From: Bacillota bacterium
Lineage (GTDB): Bacteria > Bacillota > UBA5301 > JAMCQP01
Length of the DNA stretch: 64,000 bases
Reading direction: 5' to 3'
Assembly (NCBI GenBank): GCA_023381695.1
Contig: JAMCQP010000045.1
Span: 39,120 to 103,119 of the forward strand
The notes under the pieces are model-generated. The model was given only the letters and a program-made list of their open reading frames with translations, was not told the DNA's origin and searched no databases. The translations under genes and the position numbers were made by a program. Below are positions 10,091 through 19,993 of the stretch, piece by piece (the stretch's first letter is position 1; each line of letters begins with the position of its first letter).

Positions 10091-11284
10091 CTAAATGAAC
10101 CGCAACGCCTCGGCCGGATCCAGGCGCGAGGCCCGCCAGGCCGGGTAGAAGCTGGCCAGCATCCCCGCCACCACCGCCAGGGCCAGCGCCACCCCGCCCA
10201 CAATGGGGTTCCAACCGATGGACACCGCCGTCTTTGCCACAAACGGCGCCGCCGCGCGGGCGCCCAGGGTTCCAATGGCATATCCCGCCAGCCCTCCCAG
10301 GAGGCTGATTACGAGGGCCTCAAAGAGGATAATCACCATCACATGGGATTTTCGGAAACCAATTGCGCGGAAGATCCCGATCTCCCTGGTCCGCTCGTTG
10401 ACCGAGGAGAGCATGGTGATCCCCATCATCAATACGCCGATAAGGAGAACCACTACCGAAACGGCATAAGAAAAGCTGTCCAGCCTCTCCACCGTATCAA
10501 GCCGTCCCTTGACCGCCTGCCGGAGAGCGGTGACCTTCACATCCGGCAGGGCGGCGCCAATCTGCCGGACGATTTCATCGACCGGGCAACTCAGGCAGAG
10601 CGCGCTGACCTCGATAAGATTCAATTTTCCCGGCTGGCCAAGCATCTTCTGGGCGACCCCCAGGTCGCCGAAGATCAGCCCGTCCTCCTGGGATCCCATT
10701 TCTTTCAACACGCCGGCCACCTGGAACTCCTGCCCGTTAACCACCAGCGTGTCGCCGGGCATCTTGTGAAACTCCTCCGCGGCGCCATGGCCGAGCAAGA
10801 GTTCCGAGGGAGATTTCGGCCGCCGCCCGGTGATCTCCCACCATTTTTTCATGCGCAACTCCGCGGTAAAGTCCACCCCCACCATCAGTACCTGCCGCCC
10901 GCCGGCTTTAACGGTCCCCAGGAGCTTGGGGGCCACGGCGCTGATGTTTTGCCGGTCCTTGATCCGCCTGATGGCCGTCACCGCGTTCATGTCCAGTTGC
11001 TTAACGTCGTAGGAAACGCCTGCCACCGTGATGCCCCCGTATGAAAGGGCCAACCCCTCCGAACGGGGAACCACGACGATATTGGCCCCGTATTCGTCAA
11101 GTTCCGTGGCAATCGCCTGTTTCATGGCCGTGGTGATGCTGTAGAGGATGACGATGGTCGCGATGCCTATCGTCAGGCCCAGCACGGAAAAGAGGAGCCG
11201 GGCCTTCCGGCGCCGCAAATTGCCGATGGAAATATCTGTCAACCGCATAGAACCGGTCCTCTCTACTCTGTTTTTGGCGGGCAC
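10091..11284 (-). CDS. ABC transporter permease (MacB/FtsX-like)
   Basis: MacB-type N-terminus LTDISIGNLRRRKARLLFSVLGLTIGIATIVILYSI and C-terminal FtsX-like domain NERTREIGIFRAIGFRKSHV. Confidence 0.9.
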   Translation of the reverse strand: MPAKNRVERTGSMRLTDISIGNLRRRKARLLFSVLGLTIGIATIVILYSITTAMKQAIATELDEYGANIVVVPRSEGLALSYGGITVAGVSYDVKQLDMNAVTAIRRIKDRQNISAVAPKLLGTVKAGGRQVLMVGVDFTAELRMKKWWEITGRRPKSPSELLLGHGAAEEFHKMPGDTLVVNGQEFQVAGVLKEMGSQEDGLIFGDLGVAQKMLGQPGKLNLIEVSALCLSCPVDEIVRQIGAALPDVKVTALRQAVKGRLDTVERLDSFSYAVSVVVLLIGVLMMGITMLSSVNERTREIGIFRAIGFRKSHVMVIILFEALVISLLGGLAGYAIGTLGARAAAPFVAKTAVSIGWNPIVGGVALALAVVAGMLASFYPAWRASRLDPAEALRFI

Positions 11285-11317
11285 GCCGCTTTCTACCCTT
11301 TATCCCTGGCGGCAATT

Positions 11318-12019
11318 CTAGACCCTTGGCTTCCAGGCGGCAACCTCATTCACGCTCATGACCGCGTCACCGCCGTCCTGGGCAGTCTGCATCGCCGCCG
11401 GCGGGTACTTCTGGCAGCCGCCGGACAATCCTTCAAGTCCTTCCAGGCTCCAGACCGTGCCGCAGGTGTTGCAGACCAGGTTCGACCCCTCGATGTGGAA
11501 ACTGGTGGAAGAACACGGTTCGCAGAGCCTGACGGCCGTTACCACCTTTCCGGAGGGGGCCGCGTAAGCCAGGAGGGGCACAGCTCCCTTGCCGCTCTGA
11601 TTCGATCCCGCGTACTCAAAACTCACCAGCTTGTACTGCTCGATCTTGTCCAGCGGGATTCGGATCTTGCCGCCGGAAACCACCACCTGGACATTGGTCT
11701 GCTCTATGCGCTGGTTCGAATAATTCACCGGCGCCACCTTGACTGTAGTGGCTCCCTGGAGCGCCCCCGCGTTGCCAGTCCCAGCCCCGCCTTTCAGGTT
11801 CTGCAGCCCAATACCCACGGTGGCAACTATGACCAGACCCACCCCCAGATACCAACCCCAGCGATTGGTGTTGCGGCCCCCGTTGTCGCCCCCGCTGGCG
11901 CTGCTCCTTCTGGTGCGACCCCCACCGGTACCACCTCCCCTGGTACGATCTTCGCCGGTACGATCTCCGCCGTTATGGTTTCCAAGAACCTTTTTGCGCT
12001 TCTCCTCGTGGTTTTTCAT
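11318..12019 (-). CDS. DUF2318-type membrane-anchored Cys-rich protein
   Basis: Low-complexity Gly/Arg/Thr N-terminus, one TM helix, then CEPCSSTSFHIEGSNLVCNTCGTVWSLEGLEGLSGGCQKYPP, as in DUF2318. Confidence 0.75.
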   Translation of the reverse strand: MKNHEEKRKKVLGNHNGGDRTGEDRTRGGGTGGGRTRRSSASGGDNGGRNTNRWGWYLGVGLVIVATVGIGLQNLKGGAGTGNAGALQGATTVKVAPVNYSNQRIEQTNVQVVVSGGKIRIPLDKIEQYKLVSFEYAGSNQSGKGAVPLLAYAAPSGKVVTAVRLCEPCSSTSFHIEGSNLVCNTCGTVWSLEGLEGLSGGCQKYPPAAMQTAQDGGDAVMSVNEVAAWKPRV

Positions 12020-12182
12020 GGTTATAAATCATTCCTTTCGCTTCGCTTTAGACTCGCTCAACCTTTAATCCAGGCTCAACGGCCTTAAATATTCTTGCGC
12101 TACAAAACATAATACTATAAAATGTCGTACTTGCATTCAAAAATTTTTCGCAGAAGGCCACGCCGTCTCCACAGCAAGAGTG

Positions 12183-12437
12183 TCACCCTCCGCTCATCGC
12201 GTAAAAGACCCACAGCGTATCCCCGGCGGCCAGCTTTCGACCTGCTTCCGCCCTCACTCCATTGCAAAGGATCACTAGCTCCTCTGGGCGGCTGGTCAAG
12301 GCCAGCCGCGCCAGCAAATCAGCCACCGTCGCCCCGCCAGGCAACCGCACCTGTTGTGCTTCCGATTTCTCCTTGATCCCCGGCCTGCCCCTGACCGTCA
12401 CAAGAATCGGTTCGCCCGGCTTTGCCCTTGTATCCAT
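12183..12437 (-). CDS. MoaD/ThiS family ubiquitin-like sulfur-carrier protein
   Basis: 84 aa beta-grasp-like sequence with C-terminal diglycine (FYAMSGG); next to AOR gene. Confidence 0.8.
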   Translation of the reverse strand: MDTRAKPGEPILVTVRGRPGIKEKSEAQQVRLPGGATVADLLARLALTSRPEELVILCNGVRAEAGRKLAAGDTLWVFYAMSGG

Positions 12438-12469
12438 TGCACCCTCCCCGGCATCCGAGCCCCCGCCGC

Positions 12470-14227
12470 TTACCGGCCGAACAGGCCGTCCAGTTCCTCC
12501 GCCGGAACATCAAACACCGTGCCTGAAGCAGGGTTCACCTGGCGGGTCATATACTCGGGCAACCGGTCATCCGCCGGGCCGAAGCCCGCCGCCCGGTTGA
12601 AGGCCAGCTCGGTCTGCAGGGTCTCCAGAGCCACCCGCCGCAGGTCTTCAGTTGACCAGGCCGCCCCGTACCGGGCGTTAACCAGAGCCTCCAGCAATTC
12701 CAGCCTGGTCTTGACCGCGGGTCCCACAAACAGGCACATGCCCAGGTAATCGTAGATCGTGGCGTTGATCTGCGCATTGCGCGAGACCTCGACCTGCCCC
12801 GCCGGAGACCGCTGGTCGATCCGGGCGCGCACCGTGTTGCCGGCGGTGTGGTCCGCTCCCATGGGGGAGGTGGCGTAGGTAACGCCCAGCCCCTTCACCG
12901 CCCGGGGATCGTAGGAGGGCATAATCTGGCCCTTCACCGCAGGCACGTCGGTCACCCCCAGCACCCGCCCGGTGACCGCCCCGCCCTGCCCCAGGACCAT
13001 GCCCATGATACTGCCCTTGCCGATCTCCTCCACCAGCCTGATGGCGCCGTCCGCATCCCCAAAGGGGACCAGCCCGGCTTCCATGGTGATGGCCACCGCC
13101 CCGCCGGTTTCAATGGTGTCCACCCCATAATCATTGCAGAGGCGGTTGAGTTCCGCGATCTTGTCCAGATCCCCGATCTCGCAGTTAGACCCGAAAAGCC
13201 CGATGGTCTCATATTCAAGAGGCGAGACCAGAACCCTCCCGCCGGCGTCATGGTAGATATTGGAACACCGGATCGGGCAGCCCGGCATGCAGGCGTGGGT
13301 GGGTTGCCCCCCTCTGGCCAGGATGGTCTCGCGCAGCCGCTCGCCTCCAATGGCCTCCGCCTGCTCAAAGTGGCCGGTCCGGAAGTTGTGGGTGGGCAGG
13401 CCGCCCATGGCCTCCAGGATAGCAACCATGGCCGCCGTCCCGTACTCGGGGTAGACCTCGGCGGTCTGCGGCGTTTCCCGAATCACCTCCATAACTTCCC
13501 GGACCGCGGCGTGGAAGGCTTTGGGATCCTGCAAGGCCGGTGGTTCGCAACCTGCGTCGTCCACCACCACGGCCTTCAGCCCCTTTGAGCCCATCACGGC
13601 GCCCAGGCCGCCCCGGCCGCAGTACCGGCTGGGAATGCCGTCCACATCGGTGTTGGTGATTCCCGCGGCCGACATCAGCCTCTCTCCGGCCGGTCCGATC
13701 AAGAGCACCCCCACTTTCTTTCCATAGCGCTCCCGCAGCCGGGAGGCGGCCTCATAGACCCCAACTTCCCGCAGGTCGTCCGCCGGCAAAAGCTGCACCC
13801 CCTGGCGGTTGATCAACAACAGGAAGAGCTTGCCTCCGGCCGGCCGGCCTTCAACCACCACGGCCTTGATTCCCAGCCTGGCCAGTTTACCGGCCACCAC
13901 GCCGCCGCCGTTGCTCTCCTTGATCCCCCCGGTGAGGGGACTCTTGGCCCCAATCGAAATCCTCCCCGAAGAAGGAGCGCTCGTCCCCGCCAGCAGTCCC
14001 GGCGCGATCACCAGCTTGTTGGCCGGGCCGAGCGGGTGGCACCCCGGCTCCACCTCCCAGGCTACAATCCTGGAAGTAAGGACCCGTCCACCCAGGAGCC
14101 GGTCGTCTTCCGGAACCTCGTGGTAGGCCGCTTTTCCTGCTTGCATATCCACCCGCAGGATCCGGTTCATGGTCTCATTCATGGCGCCATTTACAGCGCC
14201 ATTTGTGCCATTCATAGTCATGCTCAT
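12470..14227 (-). CDS. aldehyde ferredoxin oxidoreductase family protein (tungstopterin type)
   Basis: RILRVDMQAGKAAYHEVPEDDRLLGGRVLTSRIV..., GRGGLGAVMGSKGLKAVVV, CMPGCPIRCSN; true start may be internal (MNRILRVD). Confidence 0.92.
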   Translation of the reverse strand: MSMTMNGTNGAVNGAMNETMNRILRVDMQAGKAAYHEVPEDDRLLGGRVLTSRIVAWEVEPGCHPLGPANKLVIAPGLLAGTSAPSSGRISIGAKSPLTGGIKESNGGGVVAGKLARLGIKAVVVEGRPAGGKLFLLLINRQGVQLLPADDLREVGVYEAASRLRERYGKKVGVLLIGPAGERLMSAAGITNTDVDGIPSRYCGRGGLGAVMGSKGLKAVVVDDAGCEPPALQDPKAFHAAVREVMEVIRETPQTAEVYPEYGTAAMVAILEAMGGLPTHNFRTGHFEQAEAIGGERLRETILARGGQPTHACMPGCPIRCSNIYHDAGGRVLVSPLEYETIGLFGSNCEIGDLDKIAELNRLCNDYGVDTIETGGAVAITMEAGLVPFGDADGAIRLVEEIGKGSIMGMVLGQGGAVTGRVLGVTDVPAVKGQIMPSYDPRAVKGLGVTYATSPMGADHTAGNTVRARIDQRSPAGQVEVSRNAQINATIYDYLGMCLFVGPAVKTRLELLEALVNARYGAAWSTEDLRRVALETLQTELAFNRAAGFGPADDRLPEYMTRQVNPASGTVFDVPAEELDGLFGR

Positions 14228-15690
14228 GGTGTCACTCCTTCCTGCCTGGGGTTCTCCTGACCGGCGCTTCCCTGCCCTGCCCTTTCCCGGCTTGCGCCTT
14301 CAGCCGGGAAACTTCCAACCTTGCCCCTGTTTTGAAGCACCAGGTCGGACAGTTTTACCAATTCAACCCCGTTGGCCTTGAACTCCGGCAACATCGCCTC
14401 GATGGCCCTGGCCGTATCGGGGCGCACATGCCCGATTCCGATTGCGTCGCCGTTTCGCAGGGCGATCTTCATCAACTGTTTCAGCCGCTCGTCAATCTGC
14501 TCCACCCTGTTCACGTTATCCAGGAAGAGGAAGTTTTCCCCGAAAGGGATGCCCTCCTCCCGCGCCACTTCCGGAATCACCGAATTCACCGCGGTACGGC
14601 TGTCCAGGAAGAACAACCCCTTCTCCTTGACCACTGAAAGCACCGCTCGCATCACCCGCCGGTCCTCGGTGGCCAGCGAACCCATGTGGTTGTTCACCCC
14701 CACCACCCCGGGCACGGCGGCAAGCTCCTCGGCCACCAGTTGCTGGATCTCCTGGTCGGTCATATTCGTGGTAATCGTGCCCTTTTCCAGCCGCAAACCG
14801 GAGCTCACGGGCTGCATGGGCAGGTGCAGGATCACCTCCCAGCCGCGTTGAGCCCCTTCCGTCGCCATCTGCGTCGATTCCGGCAGGAACGGGATAACCG
14901 CCATCGTCAACTGGACGGGAAGATCCAGCATCTCCTGGCTGGCCGCCCTGGCGTATCCCCAGTCGTCAATCACAATGGCCACCTTCGGAGGTCTTAGTCT
15001 CTCACCCGGCAACGGCGGCGAAATATCCGGCTCCCCGGCAATGGGGGGAAGAGCGGGATGCAAACCTAAACGCGAACCGGCAGTCCTCTTGAGAACCAGC
15101 GTCTCCGCCACCAGGCGATACTGCCGATCATGAAGCGATTCCTTCCAGCCGATCTGCAGGATCGCCTCCGGAAGCCTGTCCACCCCGTAGTCCACGGCGA
15201 ACAACTCGCCGCCCACCTCGGAAATCGCCTGCCGGATTGAGTTGATATAATCATCCAGGGTGAAATGTTGCGAGGTGGCCAGCGCCAATACCTGCCGCTC
15301 CTGCCCCAGCCACCAGATCATCTCCGGCTCCCGGCCGGATGCCGTACCCGGCTTTTCCTGGGCAACGGGTTTCTCCTGTGGAACAGTCTCCTCCACCAGG
15401 GTGATCTCGGACGGCACAAGACCCAACCGCAAAAAGGCGGAATTCACGGCCCCCCGGATCTTCTGAGCCGCCGGGGTAAAATCGTAGACCAGCTTGCCGC
15501 CCTCGCGAAAGAGCGTGTAACGCTGATTCCGTTCCAGCACTTCCCGGCGCCGAAAAGAAACGCCCTGGTTGCTCAGCACATTAAAAGCCTGCCAGATGGT
15601 AAAAGCCAGGAGAAGCAGGACAACCCCGAAAGAGACAGGCCCTATGGGACTCTTTTTCCGTCTCGGCTCCCCGGCCCGCGACATCGCCAA
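14224..15690 (-). CDS. divergent polysaccharide deacetylase family protein
   Basis: PKVAIVIDDWGYARAA...LTMAVIPFLPESTQMATEGAQRGWEVILHLPMQP...NNHMGSLATEDRRVM. Confidence 0.9.
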   Translation of the reverse strand: MAMSRAGEPRRKKSPIGPVSFGVVLLLLAFTIWQAFNVLSNQGVSFRRREVLERNQRYTLFREGGKLVYDFTPAAQKIRGAVNSAFLRLGLVPSEITLVEETVPQEKPVAQEKPGTASGREPEMIWWLGQERQVLALATSQHFTLDDYINSIRQAISEVGGELFAVDYGVDRLPEAILQIGWKESLHDRQYRLVAETLVLKRTAGSRLGLHPALPPIAGEPDISPPLPGERLRPPKVAIVIDDWGYARAASQEMLDLPVQLTMAVIPFLPESTQMATEGAQRGWEVILHLPMQPVSSGLRLEKGTITTNMTDQEIQQLVAEELAAVPGVVGVNNHMGSLATEDRRVMRAVLSVVKEKGLFFLDSRTAVNSVIPEVAREEGIPFGENFLFLDNVNRVEQIDERLKQLMKIALRNGDAIGIGHVRPDTARAIEAMLPEFKANGVELVKLSDLVLQNRGKVGSFPAEGASRERAGQGSAGQENPRQEGVTP

Positions 15691-15747
15691 AATTTACTCC
15701 CCCATTAATTCGAGAAGGGTGCGTAGCACCCTCCTTGTCTGGCGGGC

Positions 15748-17085
15748 TCAGGCCGCTTTCCGGCCTTCCTTGGCGCCCGCCGCCTCTTTAATCCTGGCCT
15801 TCAGCACCTTCACCGCTTCTTCCAGTTGCACATCCTTGAACTCTTTATCGGTCTTCGGCGGCTCCTTCTTTACGGTTTCTTTTTTCGCCGGTTGATCCGA
15901 TTTATCCGGCTTATCCGCCGTATCCGGCCTTATGCCGCCGTTCTTCTGTTGATCCGCCAGTTCCTGCTCCCAGGCCTCATCCCCCGGATTGTGAACGATC
16001 ACATCCGGGCGGATCCCCGTCAGGTGGATGGAATGCCCCCCCGCCGTCAGATAACGCTGGGTGGTGAGGGAGAGCGCCGAGCCGTCTCCGAGCGGGATGA
16101 TGGTCTGCACCAGCCCCTTGCCGAAGGTCTGTGACCCGACCAGGGTGGCGCGTTTGGTATCCTTCAGGGCGCCCGAAACGATCTCGGAGGCGCTGGCGCT
16201 GCCCTTGTTCACCAGGACGACCATCGGGTAATCGGGATGCGCCTTGCCGGGGTTGGCGTAGAAAGTCTTCTTGTTGCGATCCCGGCCCACCACGTGCAAG
16301 AGAGGCCCCTTGTCGATAAACTTGTTGGCCACCTCCAGGCCCACATTCAGCAACCCGCCGGGGTTAAACCGCAAGTCCATGATCAGGCCTTGCATCTTCT
16401 CCTCTTCAAGCTTGTCAAGCGCCTTCTCCAGCTCGACGGCCGAATTCTCCTGGAAGATGGCCAGCTTCACGTAGCCGATGTGATCCGGGAGCATCTTGGA
16501 TTCCACGCTGGGCACCTTGATGGTGTCCCGCACAATGCGTATTTCTTTCAGTTCCTTGCCCCGTTCGATGGTGATGGTCACCTCGGTGCCTTTGGGACCC
16601 TTCATCAGGCTGGCCGCTTCGTCCGAGGACATGTCCTTGGTGGGCTTGCCGTTGATCAGGCGGATCTTGTCGCCGGCCTTGATGCCCGCCCTGGCCCCCG
16701 GCGTGCCCTCTATTGGCGCGATGACCGTCAGCTCGTTCTTTTCGCTCATTCCAATATAGATCCCGATCCCGCCATAGACACCCTCGGTATCGATCTGCAT
16801 CTGCTGGTAGGCCGACGGGTCCATGTAACGGGTGTAGGGATCCTTGAGGGTCTTCAGCATCCCGTTAATCGTCCCCTTTTGAACGTATCCGCCCACCAGG
16901 TCCACCAAATTCACCGGGTCCACATACTGGGTCTTTACCAGCGCCATCACTTCGATGGCCGAACGCAACGTCCCGTTCTTGGGGTTGCTGGCGCTGACGC
17001 GTGAGAGCAGGAAAATTCCCGCCAAAACCAGGATCAGTCCCGCCACGATTAACGCAGTACGCCGTTGGCGCGCCAAAACCATCAC
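15748..17085 (-). CDS. ctpA: S41 family carboxy-terminal processing peptidase
   Basis: PDZ domain (GIGIYIGMSEKNELTVIAPIEGTPGARAGIKAGDKI) plus VLVNKGSASASEIVSGALKDTKRATLVGSQTFGKGLVQ catalytic motifs. Confidence 0.93.
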   Translation of the reverse strand: MMVLARQRRTALIVAGLILVLAGIFLLSRVSASNPKNGTLRSAIEVMALVKTQYVDPVNLVDLVGGYVQKGTINGMLKTLKDPYTRYMDPSAYQQMQIDTEGVYGGIGIYIGMSEKNELTVIAPIEGTPGARAGIKAGDKIRLINGKPTKDMSSDEAASLMKGPKGTEVTITIERGKELKEIRIVRDTIKVPSVESKMLPDHIGYVKLAIFQENSAVELEKALDKLEEEKMQGLIMDLRFNPGGLLNVGLEVANKFIDKGPLLHVVGRDRNKKTFYANPGKAHPDYPMVVLVNKGSASASEIVSGALKDTKRATLVGSQTFGKGLVQTIIPLGDGSALSLTTQRYLTAGGHSIHLTGIRPDVIVHNPGDEAWEQELADQQKNGGIRPDTADKPDKSDQPAKKETVKKEPPKTDKEFKDVQLEEAVKVLKARIKEAAGAKEGRKAA

Positions 17086-17179
17086 CTATCTTTCTGCCTT
17101 CCTTAAAATATGCATTACAGATGCGGCTTATTCTGCGCCCCTGGCCAGCTTTAGCGGAGAAGCGAACCAACACCGCCAC

Positions 17180-18418
17180 TTACCGCAGCCACTCCTTGGG
17201 GTTGACCGGCTTGCCGTCTTCACGCACCTCAAAGTGCACATGGTTCCCGGTGCTGTTTCCGGTGCTGCCCACCCTGGCGATCACCTGCCCCGGCCGGACC
17301 ACCTCTCCCACCGTCGCCAGGTTCTCCGAATTGTGCGCGTACAGGGTGGTAACCCCTCCGCCGTGGTCGATGATCACCGTCTTGCCATAGCCGCCCTTCC
17401 AGCCCACAAAGATCACCCGTCCGCCGGCGGCGGCCTGAATCGGCGTGCCGTAGGGAACCGCCAGATCGAAGCCGGTGTGAAAGCTTCGCACCTTGAAGAT
17501 CGGGTGAGTCCGCCATTCGAACCTGGAGGTTATCTTATAACCGGTCACCGGCCAGAGGAAAGAACCTGTTGACGGCGGAGCGCCTTCCAGCCGGCTGCCG
17601 CCTTGCTGCTGCAACCAGGTTTCCAGCTGTTTGGAGGTCTCCTCCTCCTCGGCCAGCGCCGCCTCATACATCTTTCGTTCATTCTGGATCGCGGAAAGCT
17701 GCTTCTCGCGCTGCACCTTCAGCTGCTCCATGGTGGCCACCGCGTTGACCGTCTCCCCGCGCAGGCTGGCCATTCTGGCGCGGGAACTTTCCAATTGGGC
17801 CTTACGCTGCTCAATCTTGGATTTTTCGGTCTCCACCACCGTCTTCTCCGCCTTTAACTTCTGGAATAGTTGGACATCGGCCTCCAGAATCCTCTGCAAG
17901 AGTTCCAGGCGGATCATAAAATCCGTAAAATCCTCCGCGGTGAAGAGAAGCTCCACATAGTTAAAGGCGCCCATCTCATAGATGGACCGCACCCGGCCGG
18001 CAAAACGCGCCTGAACCTGGGACATCTCCCCGTTGGCCACGGTCAGATCCGCCTCGGCATCGGAAAGCAGCCTTTCCGCCTCGGCCACCTGGCGAATGGA
18101 GGTCTGGAGATCCCGCTCAATCCTCCCCAGCCGGTCCCTGGTCCGGTCCAGTTCCTGTTCCGTCCGTTCCAGGGCGTCCAGGACCCTCTTCTCCTCCTTT
18201 TTGGTCCTGGTGATCTTGATCTGGGTGGAATAGATCTGCATATTGATATCCTGCATCTCCGAGAGGGGATCCTTGGGCGCCTCGGGAGGCGGCTCGGACT
18301 TCTCCGCCCGGCTTACCGAAGGCGCAAGCGGCGACACGATTAACGCCCCCATAACGAAAGCCGCCGCCAATATCCTCGTCAAACGTCCCATCCATCGCTG
18401 TTTACGCAACCAGTTCAT
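17180..18418 (-). CDS. murein hydrolase activator EnvC-like, M23 peptidase domain
   Basis: Signal peptide, long coiled coil, then FHTGFDLAVPYGTPIQAAAGGRVIFVGWKGGYGKTVIIDHGGGVTTLYAH...GNHVHFEVR. Confidence 0.93.
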   Translation of the reverse strand: MNWLRKQRWMGRLTRILAAAFVMGALIVSPLAPSVSRAEKSEPPPEAPKDPLSEMQDINMQIYSTQIKITRTKKEEKRVLDALERTEQELDRTRDRLGRIERDLQTSIRQVAEAERLLSDAEADLTVANGEMSQVQARFAGRVRSIYEMGAFNYVELLFTAEDFTDFMIRLELLQRILEADVQLFQKLKAEKTVVETEKSKIEQRKAQLESSRARMASLRGETVNAVATMEQLKVQREKQLSAIQNERKMYEAALAEEEETSKQLETWLQQQGGSRLEGAPPSTGSFLWPVTGYKITSRFEWRTHPIFKVRSFHTGFDLAVPYGTPIQAAAGGRVIFVGWKGGYGKTVIIDHGGGVTTLYAHNSENLATVGEVVRPGQVIARVGSTGNSTGNHVHFEVREDGKPVNPKEWLR

Positions 18419-18432
18419 GGCATGTCACTCCT

Positions 18433-19317
18433 TTACACATGCAAGAAGCGTTTCACCGAGATGAGACTCCCGATGGCTCCGATTAACGCCCCCGTCCCCA
18501 TCAGAAAGACGGAGATCCTTGTCAGAATCGCATCATGGCTGATCAAAGGCACAAAGGGCAAAGAGACCTGGGCCTTGTTCAGCAGGATCAGATAGCTCTG
18601 GTCCACCACCAGGGTGGCGATAACCGCCCCCGCCAACCCCAGAAACATTCCCTCGAAGAGAAACGGCCACCGGATAAACCAGTCCGTGGCCCCCACCAGC
18701 TTCATAATCTCGATCTCCCGCCGCCGGGCAAAGACGGTTAACCGGATGGTATTGGTGATGATGAAGATAATGGCCACGCTCAAGAGCAAGGCCGCAACAC
18801 TGGTCAGAATCCACACCGTGCGGGTGAAGGCAAAGAGCCGGCTCACAAACTCCTTTCCATATGAAACCTTCTCCACCCCCGGAAGCCTGGCCACCTGCTC
18901 GGCGACCCACGGCAACCGTCCCGGCTCCCTGGTCCGCACCTCAATCATATCCGGCAAGGGGTTGCCGCTGATGTAGTTGAAGATCTCGCCCCGGCCTCCG
19001 AATTGGTTCTTGAGCCGCTCCAGCGCCTTCTCCCGGGAGATGTAATCCACCGACTTCACCGTCTTGATATGTTTGATCTGATCTTCCAGAAAGGCCCGCT
19101 GTTCCGGGGCCAGATTATCTTTGAGAAAGGCCCGGATCTCCACCCGGCCTTCGAGCACGCCGCCCACGTAGTTCAAATTGAAGATCAGAAGGAAAAAGGC
19201 TCCCAGGATAATCAGGGATAAAGAGGTGATGCTCACCGAGGCCAGGCTCATCAGCCCGTTCTGGCGAAAATTTTTGGCGCCCTGCAGGACAAGCCGTCCC
19301 ACCGTCCTAATTCGCAT
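18433..19317 (-). CDS. ftsX: cell division permease FtsX
   Basis: GAKNFRQNGLMSLASVSITSLSLIILGAFFLL... and RRREIEIMKLVGATDWFIRWPFLFEGMFLGLAGA. Confidence 0.95.
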   Translation of the reverse strand: MRIRTVGRLVLQGAKNFRQNGLMSLASVSITSLSLIILGAFFLLIFNLNYVGGVLEGRVEIRAFLKDNLAPEQRAFLEDQIKHIKTVKSVDYISREKALERLKNQFGGRGEIFNYISGNPLPDMIEVRTREPGRLPWVAEQVARLPGVEKVSYGKEFVSRLFAFTRTVWILTSVAALLLSVAIIFIITNTIRLTVFARRREIEIMKLVGATDWFIRWPFLFEGMFLGLAGAVIATLVVDQSYLILLNKAQVSLPFVPLISHDAILTRISVFLMGTGALIGAIGSLISVKRFLHV

Positions 19318-19993
19318 AACCGTAAGCCCCCTCCCGCTCGTCCCGGATGATCCCGCCTTTTTCGATGGCCACCACCCGCCGTTTCATCCGGTTGACGATA
19401 TCCCGGTTGTGGGTGGCCATGATCACCGTTGTCCCACGGTGGTTGATCTCGCTGAGCAGTTCCATGATCCCCCAGGAGGTGTCGGAGTCGAGATTTCCGG
19501 TGGGCTCGTCCGCCAGAAGGACAAGCGGGTTGTTGACGATGGCGCGTGCCATGGAGACGCGCTGTTGTTCGCCCCCCGAAAGCTGGTTGGGCATCATGTC
19601 GGCCTTGTCGCGCAACCCCACCAATTCCAGGATGGCGGGCACCCGCCGCCGGATCTCTTTGCGTGAGACCTCGATGACTTCAAGGGCGAAGGAGATGTTT
19701 TCATATACCGTCTTGTCGGGCAAGAGTTTGAAATCCTGAAAGATGACGCCGGCGTTGCGCCGCAAGAGGGGAATTTCCTGGGGTTTGAGGCGGCTGACGT
19801 TCTTGCCGCCCACCAGGACCTGGCCTTCGGTGGGCAGCTCGCTGCCGATGATGAGCTTGATAAAGGTTGACTTCCCGGCGCCGCTGGGCCCCACCAGAAA
19901 GACAAAATCCCCCTTTGGAATATGCAGGTCGATGTTCGACAGCGCGACAACCCCGGTGTTATAGATCTTGCTGACGTTATAGAGTTGGATCAT
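19307..19993 (-). CDS. ftsE: cell division ATP-binding protein FtsE
   Basis: MIQLYNVSKIYNTGVVALSNIDLHIPKGDFVFLVGPSGAGKSTFIKLI...LLRRNAGVIFQDFKLLPDKTVYENISFALEV; overlaps ftsX. Confidence 0.96.
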   Translation of the reverse strand: MIQLYNVSKIYNTGVVALSNIDLHIPKGDFVFLVGPSGAGKSTFIKLIIGSELPTEGQVLVGGKNVSRLKPQEIPLLRRNAGVIFQDFKLLPDKTVYENISFALEVIEVSRKEIRRRVPAILELVGLRDKADMMPNQLSGGEQQRVSMARAIVNNPLVLLADEPTGNLDSDTSWGIMELLSEINHRGTTVIMATHNRDIVNRMKRRVVAIEKGGIIRDEREGAYGYAN

